64,000 bases of DNA from CAYUMU01 sp964445985 (GCA_964445985.1 CAYUMU010000029.1:1-64000); one strand, 5' to 3'. Shown: positions 53,926 to 63,622, numbered from the stretch's first letter. Numbers and translations are program-made. The notes: generated from the letters alone by a model not told the origin.

Positions 53926-55062
53926 ATGGTCGCCACCAAATCGAGCAATAATCACATGGCCAAAAAAGAAACCAAGTCTTCTCGAGCCGGCAATGGTGCC
54001 GCCAGCAAGGGCAAAGACGTGTTTAGCGGGAACGCCAACCTCAAAAACACCATGTCGCAAATCGAAAAGGCATTCGGCCAAGGCGCGATCATGCCTTTGG
54101 GAACCGAGCACAAAGCCATCGAAGGCATCCCCACGGGCAGCCTCTCCCTCGATATTGCCCTCGGCGGCAACGGCCTCCCCAAGGGCCGCATCATCGAAAT
54201 CTTCGGTCCCGAATCCAGCGGCAAAACCACGCTCGCCCTCCACGTGATCGCCAGTTCCCAAAAGAGCGGCGGCATCGCCGCGTTTATCGACGCCGAACAC
54301 GCCCTCGACCCCACCTGGGCTAAAAAGCTCGGCGTGGAGCTGGAAACCCTGCTTGTCAGCCAGCCCGGCAGCGGTGAAGAGGCCATGCGAATCACCGAAA
54401 TGCTCATCAAGTCCAACGCGGTCGATGTGATCGTCATCGACTCCGTGGCCGCCCTGGTCCCCCAACAAGAACTCGACGGTGAAATCGGCGCCTCGCACGT
54501 CGGCCTGCAAGCCCGGCTCATGAGCCAATCCATGCGAAAGCTCACGGGCTGCATTTCCAAAAGCAAAACCTGCGTGATCTTCATCAATCAGATCCGCGAG
54601 AAGATCGGCGTCATGTTTGGTAGCCCCGAAACCACGCCTGGCGGCCGCGCCCTCAAGTTCTACACGTCCTGCCGGCTAGACGTTCGCCGCATTGGTCAGT
54701 TGAAAGACGGCGAAGACATCGTCGGCCAGCGCGTTCGCACCAAGGTGGTAAAAAACAAGGTCGCGCCGCCGTTTCGTGTGGCCGAGTTTGATATGATGCA
54801 CGATAATGGCATTAGCTACGAAGGCGACGTGCTCGACCTGGCAATGGCGCACCGCTTGATTGCCCGCACCGGTTCGTGGTTCCGCTACGGCGAACAACAG
54901 TTGGGCCAAGGCCGCGAACGCGTGCGTCAATACCTGAAAGAAACGCCCGAACTGGTTGCCGAACTGCGAACAAAGATCCTGGCGATTGGTATCCCCGAGC
55001 ACATGCTGGGAGCCCCCGAAAGCGACACGGCCACCGAAGACGAAGGGGAGGCCGACGAATAA
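53926..55062 (+). CDS. recA: Recombinase A
   Basis: A 378-residue RecA. The Walker A is GPESSGKTT, VIVIDSVAALVPQQELDGEI the Walker B and L1 part, and INQIREKIGVMFGSPETTPG the L2 region. It coats single-stranded DNA, pairs homologous strands and triggers SOS. The ATG at 53926 is preceded by GGAGG at 53910-53914; an ATG at 53956 is a second option. The N-terminus is Lys/Ser-rich and extended. The upstream open frame to 53068 is only read-through of other frames. Three half-sites lie over its promoter. Confidence 0.97.
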   Translation: MVATKSSNNHMAKKETKSSRAGNGAASKGKDVFSGNANLKNTMSQIEKAFGQGAIMPLGTEHKAIEGIPTGSLSLDIALGGNGLPKGRIIEIFGPESSGKTTLALHVIASSQKSGGIAAFIDAEHALDPTWAKKLGVELETLLVSQPGSGEEAMRITEMLIKSNAVDVIVIDSVAALVPQQELDGEIGASHVGLQARLMSQSMRKLTGCISKSKTCVIFINQIREKIGVMFGSPETTPGGRALKFYTSCRLDVRRIGQLKDGEDIVGQRVRTKVVKNKVAPPFRVAEFDMMHDNGISYEGDVLDLAMAHRLIARTGSWFRYGEQQLGQGRERVRQYLKETPELVAELRTKILAIGIPEHMLGAPESDTATEDEGEADE

Positions 55063-55073
55063 GAGGGGGGTGG

Positions 55074-55140
55074 CTGGGGACTGGTTGCCGCCCGCCAGCC
55101 CTGGGATACCAGGTAGTCGCTGCCGGCAACCAGCCCCCAG
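55074..55140 (+). repeat. 67-nt palindromic element, copy 1
   Basis: The 17-nt arms CTGGGGACTGGTTGCCG and CGGCAACCAGCCCCCAG (55124-55140) pair with one mismatch; inside, CCTGG-GATA-CCAGG (55100-55113) forms a second hairpin. It starts 11 bases after the recA stop codon. The same architecture is found at 56758-56824. Confidence 0.7.
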
Positions 55141-55276
55141 ATGAATCGCCCTTCACCAAACCCGATGCCTTGCAAATGTTTCATAACCATGGTGTGCCTT
55201 CAAACGGCTCATCGTGTAAGTCCGCCCCACCGGCGGACGACGCCATTCGCATCCTGAAAGTGGGAAAATCTGGCAG

Positions 55277-56749
55277 ATGGCAACGCGATCCCAACTCTCT
55301 CAACTGCTGCTGGCCGCGTCTCTCCTCGGCTGGGCGCCAACTTCCCTCGCCGCCCAAGCTCAGCCACCCGCCGAGCCCAGTGGGCTGCAGATGCTGGCGG
55401 CGCTCGAAGACAGCCTGGTGGCGGCGATCGATGCCAATCAAAAGTCCATCGTCAGCATCGCCCGGGTACGAGCCGAGCCGGGGCGAATTTGGCGCGATGA
55501 GCTAGGCTATGCCCAGGGCGCCGGCGGCCTCCAGCCCACCGACCCCGATTTTGTGCCCAACGAGTTCGCCACGGGCGTCGTCGTAGCCAAGGCCGGGCTG
55601 ATCCTCACCAACTACCATGTGTTGGGAGACGTGGAAGACGACCGCAACACCTACTGGGTGACCACCGTGGAGCGGAAAGTTTACCCCGCCCGCATCAAAG
55701 CGGCCGATCCCCGGCACGACCTGGCCGTGCTCCAGATCGAGGCTCAAGACCTCACCCCCATTCGCTTTGGCGAAGGCGAGAAAATCCGTCGAGGCCAGAT
55801 TATGATCTCGCTCGGCAATCCCTACGCCATCGCCCGCGACGGCCAATGCAGCGCCAGTTGGGGAATCGTTTCCAACATCCTCCGCAAAGCCCCCCCGCGG
55901 GCGGCCGAGTCCACCGTTTCCCAAAAGCCAACCCTTCACCATTACGGCACCCTGATTCAAACCGACGCCCAACTCAATCTCGGCTCCAGCGGCGGCGCCC
56001 TGCTCAATCTCCGAGGTGAAATGATCGGCCTCACCACGTCGCTCGCCGCGCTCAGCGGTTACGAGCGTTCCGGTGGCTATGCCATTCCGGTTGACGACAC
56101 CTTTCGCCGCCTGGTGAACGTCCTCAAAGAAGGCCGAGAGGCCGAGTTCGGATTCTTGGGGGTCTCGCCCACCAACCTCGACCCGGCAGAAATCCGCGAA
56201 GGTCGGCGCGGAGCCCGCGTCACCCGCGTCGAACCAGGCACCCCAGCCGATCAGGCCGGCCTTCGTTCAGGCGACCTGATCACGGCCGTCGATGGCGTCG
56301 AAGTCTTCGACGCCGATTCTCTGGTCCTAACCGTCGGCAAGCGCGACGTCGACGAGCGCGTCCAGGTCTCGTTCGAGCGGCAAGGAAAAACGCAGCAAGT
56401 CGAGGTGCTGCTTGGCAAGTTCCCCGTCCTTGGCAAAAAGATCTTCACCCCTCGCCCCGCCTGGCGCGGCGTGCGCGTCGAGTACACCAGCGCTCTGTAT
56501 CGCCCCGGCTTCGTACAAGAATTCGATCAGGCCATGCTGGATGGCTGCGTGGCCGTGCTCGAAGTCGAGCAAGGCACGCCGGCCTGGGAACTTGGGCTGC
56601 GGCCAGGCGTGCTCATCACCCGCGTCGATGGCGAACGAGTCCGAACGCCAGGCGAATTTCGCACCGAAATCGCCAACAAAGAGGGCGAGGTGCGACTCAC
56701 CCTCGCCGGTTCAGCCCGCCCCGGCCCCGAAGTGCGCCTACCGCCGTAA
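55277..56749 (+). CDS. Exported HtrA-like serine protease with two PDZ domains
   Basis: A 490-residue periplasmic protease. Signal peptide LLLAASLLGWAPTSLAAQAQ; trypsin-like domain with catalytic His 114 (TNYHVLGD), Asp 148 (RHDLAVLQ) and Ser 238 in NLGSSGGALLN, where the usual GNSGG reads GSSGG. PDZ-like domains follow at about 285-375 (GFLGVSPTNLDPAEI) and 400-485 (GVRVEYTSALYRPG). It is likely a Deg/HtrA quality-control protease. Twin 67-nt palindromes lie just before and after it. Confidence 0.88.
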   Translation: MATRSQLSQLLLAASLLGWAPTSLAAQAQPPAEPSGLQMLAALEDSLVAAIDANQKSIVSIARVRAEPGRIWRDELGYAQGAGGLQPTDPDFVPNEFATGVVVAKAGLILTNYHVLGDVEDDRNTYWVTTVERKVYPARIKAADPRHDLAVLQIEAQDLTPIRFGEGEKIRRGQIMISLGNPYAIARDGQCSASWGIVSNILRKAPPRAAESTVSQKPTLHHYGTLIQTDAQLNLGSSGGALLNLRGEMIGLTTSLAALSGYERSGGYAIPVDDTFRRLVNVLKEGREAEFGFLGVSPTNLDPAEIREGRRGARVTRVEPGTPADQAGLRSGDLITAVDGVEVFDADSLVLTVGKRDVDERVQVSFERQGKTQQVEVLLGKFPVLGKKIFTPRPAWRGVRVEYTSALYRPGFVQEFDQAMLDGCVAVLEVEQGTPAWELGLRPGVLITRVDGERVRTPGEFRTEIANKEGEVRLTLAGSARPGPEVRLPP

Positions 56750-56757
56750 GAGGGTGG

Positions 56758-56824
56758 CTGGGGTCTGGTTGCCGCTCGCCAACCCTGCAATACCAGGCAA
56801 CCGCCGCCGACAACCAACCCCCAG
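56758..56824 (+). repeat. 67-nt palindromic element, copy 2
   Basis: CTGGGGTCTGGTTGCCG (56758-56774) pairs with CGACAACCAACCCCCAG (56808-56824). The spacer is 33 bases, exactly as in copy 1. It starts nine bases after the protease stop codon. Confidence 0.7.
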
Positions 56825-56916
56825 AAGAACCCGGCCGCTTCAGCTAGAAAGCCTTGCCAGGCTGGTCTGCACAAAGCCGCCATGGGTGAAGGTACTGAAA
56901 CCGTGCCGCCCCCGCT

Positions 56917-57768
56917 CTAAGGGTTCCGCTGCCCCCATTCCTTTTTCATGAAATCCAGCCCATCCTTGGCCAACTGTTCTTCGCTCTGGTACATCTTCCG
57001 CCAGATCTTGGTCGCCGCGGCCAAGGCCGGTAGCGCCAGGCCAAAAGCTTCAATCATCAGCCAGCCGTCGTAGCCCACCTTCGCCAACGTATCGAACGAT
57101 TCTTTCCAGGCCACCAGCCCGGTGCCGGGCGTACTCCGATCGTTCTCCGAAATGTGCACGTGCACCATGAATTCCTGGCAGGTCTGAATCGCCTGCGCCA
57201 CGTTCTTCTCTTCAATATTCGCGTGGAACGTATCGTACATCATCCGGCAGCTAGGATGGTTCACCTCTTGCACAAACCGAACCGTGTCGGCCGCCGTGTT
57301 CAGCAGGTAGCACTCAAAGCGATTGAGATACTCGATCGCCAGCATCACGCCGCATTGCCGCGCATGTTCGGCCACGGCCCGCATGCTTTCCACGCCATGC
57401 TTCCACTCGTCCGCCGTCGGCCCCTGGCCCGTAAAATGCCCGAGCGCCGAGTGATAGGGGCCCACCAGAATGGTCGCCCCCGCGGCCTGGCAACAATCGA
57501 GCACCCGCTTGTTGTTTTCAATGCCCAGCTTGCGAACGGCCGGATCGGCGGAAATCGGACTGTCATCGACCGTGCGGCAAGTCACCGCCGTCCGTTCCAG
57601 GCCGAGGTTGTCGAGCCGCTTGCCCAGCGCGGCCGCCTTGGCCGTATCGAATTGAAAGAACGGCAATTCCACCCCGTCGTAGCCGATCTCCTTGAGCTGC
57701 TCAAGAACGGGCAGATGCTCGTCACGAACTTCATCGGTCCACAGCAGCATGTTCATGCCAAACTTCAT
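56917..57768 (-). CDS. Sugar phosphate isomerase/epimerase (D-psicose 3-epimerase-like)
   Basis: A 283-residue TIM-barrel protein. VMLAIEYLNRFECYLLN, RMMYDTFHANIEEKN and LMIEAFGLAL provide the Glu-Asp-Glu metal ligands, with HVHISENDRSTPGTG between. This is close to the D-tagatose/psicose 3-epimerase group. It lies 107 bases after trpB on the same strand. Confidence 0.82.
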   Translation of the reverse strand: MKFGMNMLLWTDEVRDEHLPVLEQLKEIGYDGVELPFFQFDTAKAAALGKRLDNLGLERTAVTCRTVDDSPISADPAVRKLGIENNKRVLDCCQAAGATILVGPYHSALGHFTGQGPTADEWKHGVESMRAVAEHARQCGVMLAIEYLNRFECYLLNTAADTVRFVQEVNHPSCRMMYDTFHANIEEKNVAQAIQTCQEFMVHVHISENDRSTPGTGLVAWKESFDTLAKVGYDGWLMIEAFGLALPALAAATKIWRKMYQSEEQLAKDGLDFMKKEWGQRNP

Positions 57769-57875
57769 AGCGGGCGCACTCCAAAATTAATTGCGGTGAA
57801 AGAAATGCAGGATCGATTGCGAACCCCCAAGGCTATTCGTGGTTACCCCTGAAGGCGATGCGGTGGGGCCACGGC

Positions 57876-59090
57876 TCAGCCCAACTCCACGCCTTTGAGC
57901 CGGGCAATCTCGTAAGCGTCTTTATCCCCGCGGCCCGAAAGGCAAACGGCCACCACATCGGTCTTGGGTCGGCTGGCCGCCAACTTCATCGCCGTGGCAA
58001 TGGCGTGCGAACTTTCCAGGGCCGGCAAAATGCCTTCGCTCCGGCTCAGGGCGTCGAACGCGCCCATGGCGTCGCTGTCCTGGCAACTGGTGTACTGCAC
58101 CCGGCCCGAATCCTTCCAATAGCTGTGTTCGGGGCCTACGCCGGGATAATCCAGGCCGGCCGACATGGAATGCACGTCGCAGGTCTGCCCATCTTCGTCC
58201 TGCATCACATAGCTGAAGCTGCCGTGCAGCACGCCAGGCCGGCCGTACGACAACGGCGCCGCGTGGTCGCCGGGCTTCACGCTGCGTCCGCCCGCCTCCA
58301 CGCCCACCAGCTCGACTTCGGCATGATCGACAAAGGGGTAAAACATGCCGGCCGCGTTGCTGCCGCCCCCCACGCAGGCCACCACCACGTTCGGCAGCCG
58401 GCCCAGTTGCTGTTGCGACTGCTCGATCGTCTCTTTGCCAATCACCGACTGAAAATCCCGAACCATCACCGGAAAGGGGTGCGGCCCCACGACCGAACCA
58501 ATGATGTAGTGGGTGTTCTCCACCGAGCTCATCCAGTCCCGCATCGCCTCGTTGATGGCGTCGCGCAGGGTCCGCGAGCCGCTCGTCACCGGCCGCACTT
58601 CCGCTCCCAGCAGCCGCATGCTAAACACGTTCGGCTTTTGGCGGCGGATGTCTTCCTCGCCCATGTATACCACGCATTCCAGCCCAAACCGGGCACAGGC
58701 CGTGGCCGTGGCCACGCCGTGCTGTCCGGCGCCGGTCTCGGCAATCACCCGCCGCTTGCCCATCCGCATGGTCAGCAGGGCCTGCCCCAGCGTGTTGTTG
58801 ATCTTGTGGGCGCCCGTGTGGTTCACGTCCTCCCGCTTCAGGTAAATCTGCGCCCCCCCGCACTGCTCGCTGAGACGGCGAGCGTGATACAGCGGCGACG
58901 GCCGGCCCACGTAATTCCGCCACAGGTCATTCAGCTCGGCGACAAAGGCCGGATCGTTCTTCGCCTTGGCATACTCGGCCGTGAGCTGATCGAGAGCATA
59001 GGTCAGCGTCTCGGGCACGTAACGGCCGCCAAAGTCGCCAAAGCGACCGCGAACATCGGGAACCTGACTGGAAGCGGGCATGGACGCCAT
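57876..59090 (-). CDS. trpB: Tryptophan synthase beta chain
   Basis: A 404-residue TrpB. REDVNHTGAHKINNTLGQAL holds the PLP Lys; GGGSNAAGMFYPF is the phosphate-binding loop, and EGILPALESSHAIATAMKL the COMM-like end. It makes tryptophan from indole and serine. No trpA lies nearby in the window. Two in-frame ATG (59090 and 59081) are possible; neither has a clear Shine-Dalgarno. The longer frame to 59207 is not supported. Confidence 0.94.
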   Translation of the reverse strand: MASMPASSQVPDVRGRFGDFGGRYVPETLTYALDQLTAEYAKAKNDPAFVAELNDLWRNYVGRPSPLYHARRLSEQCGGAQIYLKREDVNHTGAHKINNTLGQALLTMRMGKRRVIAETGAGQHGVATATACARFGLECVVYMGEEDIRRQKPNVFSMRLLGAEVRPVTSGSRTLRDAINEAMRDWMSSVENTHYIIGSVVGPHPFPVMVRDFQSVIGKETIEQSQQQLGRLPNVVVACVGGGSNAAGMFYPFVDHAEVELVGVEAGGRSVKPGDHAAPLSYGRPGVLHGSFSYVMQDEDGQTCDVHSMSAGLDYPGVGPEHSYWKDSGRVQYTSCQDSDAMGAFDALSRSEGILPALESSHAIATAMKLAASRPKTDVVAVCLSGRGDKDAYEIARLKGVELG

Positions 59091-59270
59091 TCGTTGGAGG
59101 AAAGACCGCGATCCGGCGCCACGTGGGCCACAAACGGAGGCAAGCCCTTGATTTTTGACCGCTCTGGGTTCGCGGTCAAGACACCCCAGCATGGCATTTT
59201 GCCGCACATCCTGGCCACGGACAGGCGAGATGACGGGATTGCTAAAGTTTGCGTTGGTCGGGGCGAGCCA

Positions 59271-62200
59271 TTATGGCTGTGCGGTGGGCGCCCAGAGTTG
59301 CAAGCGACCGCGGCGAATGAGCGCCAGGCCTTCGCCCTGGGGCATGAAACAGTAGTTGTCCGATCCCGTCGCCGGAATTTCGCCGGTCAATTGCAGGTTA
59401 TGCATGTCCCAGATTTGAATGGCCTTCTTGTCGTAGCGGGCAATTCCAACCAGGCCCCGCGCGTGGCATGCCGTAAAATCAACCGTCGATAGTTGCATGG
59501 GAACTTCAACGGATTTTGAGGTGTTCAGATCATAACGAATCAACCTGTCGCCGCCTGTCCAAACCAGCGCGTCGTTACCGATGAAGTTGGCGTACAGGAT
59601 CGTCGAGGAGGTTCCCAGTTTGGCTCGAATCTCTCCTGTGTCTATGTCGAATACGCGATTTTCTATGTCGAATGCGCGATGCTCGGGCGCTTTCTCCTTT
59701 TTGATCCGAGCGATGAACGACTTGCCGTCGGGGGCGAGATGGGTCGATACGGATTTCACGCTTTCGCCCAAGTCATACTCGCGCTCCACTTCCAGCGAAG
59801 GGAACTTGAGTAATTTCACACGGGTTTCCGTGGTAACAAGCGCGCCGGCGCAGTCTTTGACTAGCTCAATTTTGGCGGTTTCAGGCGGCTGGTAGTGAAG
59901 AATTTGCCGTCCCGTTTGGGTGTCGAGGACGTCGGAACCCACATTTCGCACAACCAGCAGCTTTCCGTCGGGTGAAAACTGCAACGACGCCACACTGCTA
60001 TAGCTTTGCTTCCAAATCATCGCGCCGCTACGAACGTCGTAAACGACCAGCAGCTTGTCACCCCGGTGGTGCAATGCCAGTCTGCCATCGGAGCTGGAGG
60101 CGATTTTTGGAGACCAATTGCTGGAGTTGTCGCTGTACATATCCCAAGAGGCGATCTCCGCGGGCGCCTGTTGGCGGGGGAGCGAAGGCAGCGAATCGGG
60201 CGCGTGCGAAGGCGCCTCTGGCAGCCAAACGGCGTCGTGTATCTCGCCATGATGGTTGTTGCCGGAGGAGTCCCTCAGCACGTTGCCCTGCCCTTCTCGA
60301 AACTCGTACAGGGCGAGCGTGTTGGCGTCGGCTTTCAGCGTGGCTTCTGGAAGGAACTTTTGGCTGTAGCGGGCGACGTTCGAAATGCGAATGTCGGAAA
60401 TCTGGCTGCTGATCGATTGGAACTCCGCATTGCGGCCGATGCAAAGCGGATCGTTGTTGAGGCCGAGCGAGGGCAGCGGCCGGCTTTCCAAAAGGTTTCC
60501 ATCCACAAACACCTGCGCTTCCTTGCCCGTCCAGACCCCGGCCAGGTGGTATCGCTGTTCCGAACGATCAACAGGCGTCCACTTTCTGCGTTCCTGGCCA
60601 ATATCGACGGGGAATTGCCAGAGAGCATGCTGCGAAACCCCCAAGCTCACATGGCCAAGGGAGATGGCATTGCAAGCCGAGCCATGCACCAAGGCGGGCT
60701 CGATGTAACACTCAATGGTGAAGGGACCATTGCCGGCTAGTCGCAACGTGGGAGCGATAATTCGGCTTTCACGATTGAGCTCCAGGGTGTATTTCTCGGC
60801 GCTCAATGGCCGCGGAGTTGACGGGACGGAAGGCGGCGATGGAACGGGAGCGGGAGTGCTGGCCGTGGCGGAAGGACGCGGCTCTCGGCCCGAGGGAGGA
60901 ACGATGGTTGCCGGCGGAGCGGATGGTTGATTGGGAATGAGGCTCACGGTGAGCCGTTCTTCCTCGCCGTCGCCAATCGTGAGTTTTTGGCTGCTGATTT
61001 CAAAGCCGTTCTTGGTCACGGTGACCTGCTTGCTGCCTGGCTTGACCGAAAGCAGGAGTTGTTCCTTGCCGCTTTGATCGGCGATTTCGATGTGGCCGGT
61101 GTCGTCGCGGACGGTCACCGTGGCGCCCGGTTGGCTCAATTCCAGAACGAGCGTGCCTTCGCTGGTCGGGAGCTTGATGATGACGGCCGCGAGCAGTATG
61201 GCCAGCAGTGCGCCGCCAGCCAGCAAGACGTATTGCCGTTGGTGGCCCTTGCCCTTGGCCTTGGGTGGCGCGGCGCTGGCCCAGATGGCCTGGGTGAGCG
61301 AGGTTTGAGTTTGAGGGTCGGTATCGTGGATGGCGCCGTGGGCGGCGTTGCCAAAAGTAACATCGGAGGGCGCCATCGGCGCCAGGTTGTATTGCGAAAC
61401 CGGCCCAGACGCCGAAGCCAGCGAACCGCCGAACGGATTGCTTGACGCGCTTTCGCTGGGGGGCCAACGGCTCAAGCTCGGCACGTCAGCGCCGGCCGTC
61501 TGGCATTGCCCCAGCGCGGCCGCCACTTCCACCATGGTTTGATAGCGGGCCTCGGGCTGCTTGGCCACCATGCGACTGAAAACGGCTTCCAGCGCGGGGC
61601 TTACATCACCACGCGCTTTTCTGAGCGAGGGAACCGGCTGCTCGCGGTGGGCCAGCAGCTTTTCCATCAGCGTTTCGCCATCGTAGGCGGCCTTGCCCAC
61701 AAGCAGGTAATAGAGCGTCATGCCCAGGCTATAGATATCGGCGCGAGCGTCGGCGTGCTTGGTGTTGAGGGCTTGCTCCGGCGGCATGTAGTCCACCGTG
61801 CCCATGATCTGGCCGGTGCCGGTCAGGTCGCTGGCTTCAACCGAATCGATGCGGGCCAGGCCCATGTCGAGAATTTTGACGCTTCCTTCCCGGTCAACCA
61901 GCAAGTTGCTGGGCTTGATATCGCGATGGATCACTCCCTGCGAATGGGCATAGGCCAGGCCCGTGGCGGCTTGCACAATGCAGGCCAGGGCCTGATCGAC
62001 CGGCAGCGGCCCGCGCTCGCGCACCAGGTTGGCCAGGTCGGCGCCTTCGATGTATTCCATCACCAGGAAGTGACGGCCGTCGACTTCATCGGCATCGTGG
62101 GCGATCACAATCTGCGGATGATTGAGCCGCGCGGCCGCCTTGACTTCGCGCTGAAAACGTTCGACGGCGTCGGGCGCCTGGATGACCTTGGAGGACAGCA

Positions 62201-62501
62201 CCTTGAGGGCCACCACGCGATCCATGCGGCGATGGCGGGCCTTGAGGACCATGCCCATGCCGCCCTGGCCGAGCTTATCGAGAATCACGTAGTTGCCCAG
62301 CGTGAGGCTCTTGCCCTTGCCCTGATGGATGGCCCGCGCCTGGTACAGCGTGAGCTTGCCCTGGCGGATGAATTCTTTGGCCAGCGCGGCCGGATCGGAC
62401 GGCTGGCCGGGAATGCATTCCAGCACCGCGGCGATTTCGGCTTCGGAAAGCAGCCCACTCTCGGAAAGCTGCGTCAGAAATTGGTCGACCGAAACTTGCA
62501 T
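59271..62501 (-). CDS. Ser/Thr protein kinase with TM, LamG-like and beta-propeller regions
   Basis: A 1076-residue protein. The N-terminal 60 residues are helical (VDQFLTQLSESGLLSEAEIA); the kinase domain spans about 67-340 with LGQGGMGMVL, VALKVLS (catalytic Lys), HRDIKPSNLLV and ILDMGLARI, where DFG reads DMG as in many planctomycete kinases. A single TM (YVLLAGGALLAILLAAVIIK) follows, then a PEGA-like unit, a concanavalin/LamG-like domain (FTIECYIEPALVHGS, VFVDGNLLESRPL) and a C-terminal WD40-like propeller. It would sense an external or periplasmic ligand and phosphorylate cytoplasmic targets. The start at 62501 begins the conserved helix. Confidence 0.9.
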   Translation of the reverse strand: MQVSVDQFLTQLSESGLLSEAEIAAVLECIPGQPSDPAALAKEFIRQGKLTLYQARAIHQGKGKSLTLGNYVILDKLGQGGMGMVLKARHRRMDRVVALKVLSSKVIQAPDAVERFQREVKAAARLNHPQIVIAHDADEVDGRHFLVMEYIEGADLANLVRERGPLPVDQALACIVQAATGLAYAHSQGVIHRDIKPSNLLVDREGSVKILDMGLARIDSVEASDLTGTGQIMGTVDYMPPEQALNTKHADARADIYSLGMTLYYLLVGKAAYDGETLMEKLLAHREQPVPSLRKARGDVSPALEAVFSRMVAKQPEARYQTMVEVAAALGQCQTAGADVPSLSRWPPSESASSNPFGGSLASASGPVSQYNLAPMAPSDVTFGNAAHGAIHDTDPQTQTSLTQAIWASAAPPKAKGKGHQRQYVLLAGGALLAILLAAVIIKLPTSEGTLVLELSQPGATVTVRDDTGHIEIADQSGKEQLLLSVKPGSKQVTVTKNGFEISSQKLTIGDGEEERLTVSLIPNQPSAPPATIVPPSGREPRPSATASTPAPVPSPPSVPSTPRPLSAEKYTLELNRESRIIAPTLRLAGNGPFTIECYIEPALVHGSACNAISLGHVSLGVSQHALWQFPVDIGQERRKWTPVDRSEQRYHLAGVWTGKEAQVFVDGNLLESRPLPSLGLNNDPLCIGRNAEFQSISSQISDIRISNVARYSQKFLPEATLKADANTLALYEFREGQGNVLRDSSGNNHHGEIHDAVWLPEAPSHAPDSLPSLPRQQAPAEIASWDMYSDNSSNWSPKIASSSDGRLALHHRGDKLLVVYDVRSGAMIWKQSYSSVASLQFSPDGKLLVVRNVGSDVLDTQTGRQILHYQPPETAKIELVKDCAGALVTTETRVKLLKFPSLEVEREYDLGESVKSVSTHLAPDGKSFIARIKKEKAPEHRAFDIENRVFDIDTGEIRAKLGTSSTILYANFIGNDALVWTGGDRLIRYDLNTSKSVEVPMQLSTVDFTACHARGLVGIARYDKKAIQIWDMHNLQLTGEIPATGSDNYCFMPQGEGLALIRRGRLQLWAPTAQP

Positions 62502-62789
62502 GGTTTTTGCCCCGTTGTTGCCCCGCGGGGGGAGAAGTGTTGCGTGGGGATATTCTAACTGGATCGAGAAGCCGTTGTCCAGAATGGATGGATGGCTCCT
62601 CGGCGAACGATACCCGGCCAGGTGCTTCGGGAGGTTGTTCGCCGAGAATGGCATTTGGAAGCTTGCGCGGCGTCGCGCCCTTGTCTTCAATGGTGGTTGG
62701 CTAGAATGGTTGGTGCAGGCCGCCGCGGGGGTTGGGGAACAGGCCCCGCCCTGGCGCGGCCGCCGCGGAGGAGGTTTTCGGCAGGCGAC
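62502..62789. other. Divergent promoter region
   Basis: This 288-base gap separates the kinase from the protein transferase gene. No RNA gene or clear promoter pair was found. Confidence 0.4.
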
Positions 62790-63503
62790 ATGAGCAATCC
62801 GCCCGAACTGGTAGTGTACGACGGTTTGGAGCCGTGCCCTTATTTAAGGGACGAAACGGCCCGGTTGCCCATGCGCTACCCGCTGAGGGCTTTTACCCGC
62901 GAGGAGTTCGACGACCGGCTGGTGGCCGGCGATCGCCGGCAGGGGAGCATGATTTATCGCACGGCCTGCCCCGCCTGTCGGGCTTGCACGCCGGTACGGG
63001 TGCGAGTGGCCGACTTCCAGCCCAATCGGGCCCAGCGGCGCGTGTTTCGCAAAGGCGAGGAGGAGTTCCGCGTGGAGCAAGGCCCTCCCCTGGTCGATCG
63101 GCGGCGGGTGGAACTTTACAATCTGCACAAGCGGGGCAGGAAGCTCAGCCACGGCGAACACCCCATCAGCGCCGAGGGATATGCCTCGTTCCTGGTGGAT
63201 TCGTGCTGCGAAACCTTCGAATTGCGATACTACCTGGGAAAGGAATTGATGGGCGTGGCCCTAGCCGATCGCGGGGCCAAGTCGCTCTCGGCCGTCTATT
63301 TCATCTTCGATCCCCGCTTTGAAAAACTCAGCCCTGGCACGTACTCGGTGCTCAAGCAGATTGAACTTTGCCAGCAATGGCGGCTCGATTACCTGTACCT
63401 GGGTTTTTTCCTCGAAGCCCCCAGCCGCATGGCCTACAAGGGCAACTTTCGTCCCCAAGAGCGGTTGCTGAACGGAGCCTGGACCGAAGTGATGGACGTT
63501 TAG
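62790..63503 (+). CDS. bpt: Leucyl/arginyl-protein transferase (ATE/Bpt family)
   Basis: A 237-residue enzyme of the bacterial aminoacyl-tRNA-protein transferase family. The N-terminal domain has CPYLRDETARLPMRYPL and the Cys cluster ACPACRACTPVR; the C-terminal part has GVALADRGAKSLSAVYFIFD and YLGFFLEAPSRMAYKGNF. It transfers Leu or Arg to N-terminal acidic residues and feeds the N-end rule. The stop TAG coincides with the first bases of the 83-bp repeat copy C, so the repeat supplies the 3' end. Start at 62790 (ATG). Confidence 0.85.
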   Translation: MSNPPELVVYDGLEPCPYLRDETARLPMRYPLRAFTREEFDDRLVAGDRRQGSMIYRTACPACRACTPVRVRVADFQPNRAQRRVFRKGEEEFRVEQGPPLVDRRRVELYNLHKRGRKLSHGEHPISAEGYASFLVDSCCETFELRYYLGKELMGVALADRGAKSLSAVYFIFDPRFEKLSPGTYSVLKQIELCQQWRLDYLYLGFFLEAPSRMAYKGNFRPQERLLNGAWTEVMDV

Positions 63504-63582
63504 TTTCTTGCTCGTTAACATCTCTGCAAGCTGCGGAGAACTTTAATGCCTCAGCGTCCGTTTGCGGTTTACCCGCGTTAAG
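63500..63582. repeat. 83-bp dispersed repeat, copy C
   Basis: Same as copy A (26834-26916) apart from one base (GGTTT against GGTTG). The first four bases TTAG contain the stop codon of bpt (63501-63503). Confidence 0.85.
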
Positions 63583-63622
63583 TTTGGGGAGCCATGAATC
63601 CTTTCGCGGAGCGAAAGGCGAC

